Positions 33,078 through 36,387 of a stretch of DNA of 36,387 nucleotides are shown here, piece after piece. The notes beneath the pieces were generated by a model. The model worked only from the letters and a program-made list of their open reading frames with translations. It ran no database searches and was not told where the DNA came from. Each line of letters opens with the position of its first letter. Positions within the stretch are counted from its first letter, which is position 1. Position numbers and translations under genes: made by a program. The stretch is from assembly GCA_031282205.1 (NCBI GenBank), contig JAITEE010000039.1, positions 1 through 36,387 of the forward strand, in the 5' to 3' direction. The DNA comes from Candidatus Methanovirga aequatorialis (GTDB lineage Archaea; Methanobacteriota; Methanobacteria; Methanobacteriales; Methanobacteriaceae).

Positions 33078-34574
33078 ATGTCAAACATATTAAAAAACGG
33101 TTTAAACATATTTAAAAATGATATAAAAACTATCGTTCACAGTCCATTTGTATTGCTTGTTTTAATAGTTATAATCTTAATTCCATCTCTCTATGCTTTA
33201 ATAAACATCGAAGCTAATTGGGATCCTTATAATAATTTGAATCAGCTGAAAATAGCTGTTGTAAATAATGATGTTGGTTATTTAACCAATGGCACAAACG
33301 TTAACCTTGGCGAAAACCTAGTGAAAGAATTAAAAGGAAATGAAGGATTTAAATGGGAATTTGTAAACTATACCACTGGTATGGAGGGATTAGAAAATGA
33401 AAAATATTATTCCATGATTGAAATTCCCAACAATTTTAGTGCAACTGTGTACTCCATCGAAGAGGGTAACAACGCTAAAAGGTCTCAAATTATTTTTTGG
33501 GATAATGAAAAAATAAATCCTGTCAGTCCAAGAATAATTAATTCTGGATTAGATCAAGTACAGACAGGAATCAACGGACAAATAAGTGAGACTATAGCTA
33601 GTATTGTCTCAACTAAATTACATGATGTTGGAGTGAAAGCTGAAGATAACGAAAATGATTTTATCAGGATAAAAACTCGTCTAAATCAATTAAATGATAT
33701 TTTTAATCTCTTAGAACCTATTTTAGAAGGTTCAAATATTACTCAAATTGTACCTGAAGAAGTTTTAGATAGGATCGAATATCTTGTTAGATTGGTAGAA
33801 ATAGACACCATGAAGGTTAACTCCATAGACTACAGTGAGTTGACTCAACTTGCAAATATAAACCCTGAAGACGTGGAGTACTATATCCAAAGTCCAGTCA
33901 CATTAGAAAAAAGAAGTCTACATCCGATCGATAATTATGGTGCAAGTGTTTCTCCATTTTATATATGTCTATCTTTATGGATTGGTTCTATTGTAAGCTT
34001 AGCCATGATTAGCAATAGAGTTCAAAGAAAGATTAAAAGAAAGAATGATCTCAAACAGGAGCATTATAATGAAGACGGTTCATTGAGTGTCTTTTTCGGA
34101 CGGATGGGACTGTTTATAACGATAAATATATTCCAATCATTGGTTATGACCGTTGGACTAATATCACTCCACCTACAAATTAGTTCAATCCCACTATTTT
34201 TGGTTACGATTGTCTACATCGGATTATGTATAATCACAATTATCTACTCATTAATCTCTACATTTGGAAACGTTGGCAAGGTCATGACCATCGTTCTCTT
34301 AGTTTTACAGATCCCTGGAAGTGGGGGAATTTATCCCATTGAACTTATGTCACAATTCTTCAGAATAATCACCTCCATTCTACCTATGACCTACGCTATA
34401 AAGGTATTTAGAGAAGTTATATATGGAATTTCATGGAACCACTATTTTTACAACCTTGAAATATTAAGTTTAATAACCATTTCAGTGTTCATTTTAGCAA
34501 TACTTTTTAAAGAAAAAGTAGATAAATACTCTAAAGGCTTTGAAAATAAATTAAAAGAAAGTGGATTGTTTTAA
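33078..34574 (+). CDS. YhgE/Pip-family membrane protein, short form
   Basis: This 498-residue protein has an N-terminal YhgE/Pip domain: NIFKNDIKTIVHSPFVLLVL (start of TM1), PSLYALINIEANWDPYNNLN and LKIAVVNNDVG, then an extracytoplasmic part to about 290. A C-terminal ABC-2-type permease part with about five or six helices follows (SPFYICLSLWIGSIVSLAMI; PGSGGIYPIELMSQFFRIIT; SILPMTYAIKVFREVIYGIS). Bacterial members usually carry a long coiled-coil between the two parts; here it is short. They are linked to export or to phage and secretion interactions, without a firm activity. No ATPase gene is adjacent. No strong ribosome binding site is seen. It lies 64 bases upstream of the nfeD-like gene in the same direction. 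Confidence 0.82.
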   Translation: MSNILKNGLNIFKNDIKTIVHSPFVLLVLIVIILIPSLYALINIEANWDPYNNLNQLKIAVVNNDVGYLTNGTNVNLGENLVKELKGNEGFKWEFVNYTTGMEGLENEKYYSMIEIPNNFSATVYSIEEGNNAKRSQIIFWDNEKINPVSPRIINSGLDQVQTGINGQISETIASIVSTKLHDVGVKAEDNENDFIRIKTRLNQLNDIFNLLEPILEGSNITQIVPEEVLDRIEYLVRLVEIDTMKVNSIDYSELTQLANINPEDVEYYIQSPVTLEKRSLHPIDNYGASVSPFYICLSLWIGSIVSLAMISNRVQRKIKRKNDLKQEHYNEDGSLSVFFGRMGLFITINIFQSLVMTVGLISLHLQISSIPLFLVTIVYIGLCIITIIYSLISTFGNVGKVMTIVLLVLQIPGSGGIYPIELMSQFFRIITSILPMTYAIKVFREVIYGISWNHYFYNLEILSLITISVFILAILFKEKVDKYSKGFENKLKESGLF

Positions 34575-34638
34575 ATCCAAGCCTTTAAAAACAGAGATTT
34601 AAAAAAGTTTGAATATAAGAAAAAGAGGTTTGAATAAC

Positions 34639-35061
34639 ATGCCCATTTTAGAATTCTGGATAATATTGGCTCTTGCCTGTGTTTTAGGAGAACTTTTAAG
34701 TGTAAATTTCTTTTTATTATCCGTAGGTGTGGGTGCTGGATTCGCAGCATTAACCAACCACTTAAACTATGATTTTACAACTCAATTAATTGTTTTTGTA
34801 GTCGTTACAACAATCTGTGTTTTACTTTCAAGACCCTTAGCAAAGAAGTTAACAAAAAAGTCTCCTTCAAAGAAATCCAACACAGATAGATTAATTGGAG
34901 AAGAGGCAATTGTAATCGGGAAGATAGTGCCTGATGAAATGGGAACGATTAAAATCTTAGGAGAAACCTGGAGGGCAATATCCAATGAGGAAATAGCTGT
35001 TGGAAAAAAAGTAATCGTTGAGAAGATTGATGGTGTGAAGTTAATTGTTAAAAAGGAGTAA
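34639..35061 (+). CDS. NfeD-like membrane protein (C-terminal OB-fold type)
   Basis: This short NfeD protein of 140 residues has two or three membrane helices (ILEFWIILALACVLGELLSV; FFLLSVGVGAGFAAL; QLIVFVVVTTICVLL) and a C-terminal OB-fold (LIGEEAIVIGKIVPDEMGTI then KILGETWRAIS). The short form lacks the protease domain of long NfeD proteins and works with SPFH/stomatin partners in membrane organisation. ATG 34639 is preferred to TTG 34609 because AGAGGTT lies eight bases before it. The stomatin-like gene follows, which is the classical pairing. Confidence 0.88.
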   Translation: MPILEFWIILALACVLGELLSVNFFLLSVGVGAGFAALTNHLNYDFTTQLIVFVVVTTICVLLSRPLAKKLTKKSPSKKSNTDRLIGEEAIVIGKIVPDEMGTIKILGETWRAISNEEIAVGKKVIVEKIDGVKLIVKKE

Positions 35062-35099
35062 TTATTTAATATTGAACAACCTACATGACGTTAATAATT

Positions 35100-35161
35100 A
35101 TAATATATATAAATAAAATCAAATATTAATAAATAAAAAAAAAGTAATACGAAAAGGTGAT
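35100..35161 (+). promoter_or_regulatory. Promoter and ribosome binding site of the SPFH gene
   Basis: A TATA stretch, TATATATAAA (about 35104-35113), lies about 25 bases before a likely start near 35138. GGTGAT (35156-35161) precedes ATG 35165 by three bases and decides against the in-frame TTG at 35162. Confidence 0.5.
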
Positions 35162-35164
35162 TTG

Positions 35165-36133
35165 ATGGATTTGATAATAGTCGTTATAATACTCGTAGTG
35201 GTGATCGTCATCGCTGCAAAGTCATTAAATATTTTAAGACCCTATGAAAAAGGTGTTGTCGAAAGATTAGGTAAATATCAGAGAACCGTTGAAAGTGGTT
35301 TGATATTCGTGATCCCCTTTATCGAAACCATTAGAACCGTTGACCTTCGTGAACAAGTAGTGGACGTTCCACCTCAAGAGGTTATTACAAAAGATAATAC
35401 TGTAGTCATCGTTGACTGTGTAATTTTTTATGAAGTTATAGATCCTTTCAACGCTGTTTATAACGTTGTTAACTTCTACCAAGCCATTACAAAATTAGCC
35501 CAGACAAACCTAAGAAATATTGTCGGGGATTTAGAGCTTGATCAAACCTTGACCTCAAGAGAAATGATCAACACACATCTCCGTGAAGTTCTCGATGAAG
35601 CCACTGACAAATGGGGAACTCGAGTTGTAAGAGTTGAAATTCAAAGAATTGAACCTCCAAAAGATATTGTTGATGCGATGAGTAAGCAGATGAAAGCCGA
35701 AAGAATGAAAAGAGCATCCATCCTAGAAGCAGAAGGATATAAACAGTCTGAAATTAAAAAAGCCGAAGGTGATAAACAGGCAGCTATCCTTGAAGCAGAA
35801 GGTAATGCCGAAGCCATCAAAAAAGTAGCAGAAGCTAATAAATACAAGGAAGTAGCTATTGCAGAAGGTGAAGCAAAAGCGAACATCTCCATCTATGAGT
35901 CCATCCATGAAGGTAATCCCACAAATGAGTTAATAGCTATTAAGTATTTAGAATCCCTTGAAAAAATAGCCAATGGTAATTCCACGAAGATATTCCTTCC
36001 AGCTGAACTCTCTGGAATCCTAGGTTCTGTTGGTGCAATAGCAGATCTATTTAACAAAGAAGACTTAAACAAAAAAATCGTGAAACTTGAAAATAAGGAA
36101 AAAAATAGTAATGAGTTAGATAACAAAAAATAA
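35165..36133 (+). CDS. SPFH/Band 7 (stomatin-like) membrane protein
   Basis: This 322-residue protein is a scaffold that forms large ring assemblies on the membrane. One N-terminal helix (about 1-19) is followed by ILRPYEKGVVERLGKYQRTV and the SPFH domain to about 180, with VDLREQVVDVPPQEVITKDN and RVVRVEIQRIEPPKDIVDAM. A long Ala/Glu/Lys coiled coil covers about 185-245, with repeated ILEAEG units, and a C-terminal region has AELSGILGSVGAIADLF. It resembles the QmcA/paraslipin group. It forms the usual pair with the NfeD-like protein 103 bases upstream and has its own promoter signal. A T-run (about 36148-36156) may terminate it. Confidence 0.92.
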   Translation: MDLIIVVIILVVVIVIAAKSLNILRPYEKGVVERLGKYQRTVESGLIFVIPFIETIRTVDLREQVVDVPPQEVITKDNTVVIVDCVIFYEVIDPFNAVYNVVNFYQAITKLAQTNLRNIVGDLELDQTLTSREMINTHLREVLDEATDKWGTRVVRVEIQRIEPPKDIVDAMSKQMKAERMKRASILEAEGYKQSEIKKAEGDKQAAILEAEGNAEAIKKVAEANKYKEVAIAEGEAKANISIYESIHEGNPTNELIAIKYLESLEKIANGNSTKIFLPAELSGILGSVGAIADLFNKEDLNKKIVKLENKEKNSNELDNKK

Positions 36134-36287
36134 TCTAACCTACCTCTTTTTTTTGAATCTATGATGTGTAAATCTTGTAATTTTTTAACAAAGTCTTAAA
36201 CAGTTTTAAAGATTATATTCTAATGATGATCATTATCCTCTTAATAATATTATATTTATAGTATAACACATTTATAGTGATAACTGA

Positions 36288-36322
36288 AAGGTTTATAAAT
36301 AACAATTTATATACTATATAAT
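36288..36322 (+). promoter_or_regulatory. TATA box for an apparently leaderless gene
   Basis: AAGGTTTATAAATAAC (36288-36303) fits an archaeal BRE plus TATA box. Its centre is about 27 bases before the ATG at 36323, so transcription would begin at or just before the start codon. No ribosome binding site is present. Confidence 0.5.
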
Positions 36323-36387
36323 ATGAATTTTAGAGATTTTAAATCATGGCATGCTCCAAGTATTATTAAAATACCATCTAGTCAAAA
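36323..36387 (+). CDS. Start of an unidentified gene, runs off the window
   Basis: From ATG 36323 the frame MNFRDFKSWHAPSIIKIPSS is open to the window end (21 codons). A well-placed TATA box and the lack of a ribosome binding site suggest a leaderless message. Too little is visible to name the protein, and a chance frame cannot be ruled out. Confidence 0.45.
   Translation, partial: MNFRDFKSWHAPSIIKIPSSQ

Overview
The window comes from an AT-rich methanogenic archaeon of the Methanobacteriales, most likely Methanobrevibacter or a close relative. The main reasons are a complete methyl-coenzyme M reductase operon (mcrBDCGA) lying directly upstream of a complete Na+-pumping methyltransferase operon (mtrEDCBAFGH), several Asn-rich beta-helix surface proteins of the 'adhesin-like' kind, archaeal ribosome binding sites (GGTGAT/GGAGG) and TATA-type promoters. 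The genus is inferred; no rRNA gene is present.

Layout. 1-4093 (+): the C-terminal end of one surface beta-helix protein, an ECF transporter S component, a palindromic non-coding element, and a large surface protein with about 11 near-identical beta-helix coils. 4094-5400: a graveyard of broken mobile-element and unknown gene fragments. 5405-11074 (-): two secreted beta-helix paralogues and a third beta-helix protein, followed by an ExbB/MotA-like proton channel subunit and a DUF2149 protein that resembles ExbD. This looks like a surface module with its own proton-driven motor, bounded by a 79-bp direct repeat. 11075-12554: 1.5 kb without a gene but full of inverted-repeat elements and a 19-bp tandem array. 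12555-15256: an ASCH-TPR fusion protein, a PRC-barrel protein and two small exported or membrane proteins.

15648-31702 (-) is the methanogenesis core. In transcription order it holds mcrBDCGA, a clear hairpin terminator, mtrEDCBAFGH with its own terminator, a Na+/Ca2+-type antiporter, a universal stress protein, a second antiporter, methanogenesis marker 14 and cobY. MCR makes methane from methyl-CoM and CoB-SH. Mtr makes the methyl-CoM while exporting Na+, through a corrinoid held by MtrA. CobY supplies a step in making that corrinoid. The antiporters could use the Na+ gradient Mtr makes.

31703-33077 holds the mcr promoter region, with a palindromic candidate operator, and a second copy of the broken transposase seen near 4.1-4.56 kb. 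33078-36133 (+) holds a short YhgE/Pip-type membrane protein and an NfeD/SPFH (stomatin) pair. A new, apparently leaderless gene begins at 36323 and runs off the window.

The least explained parts are the surface-protein/ExbB/DUF2149 cluster, the family of elements ending in TGAGnnGTGGnCAAAA, and the split mcr operon with a duplicated AT-rich motif between mcrD and mcrC.
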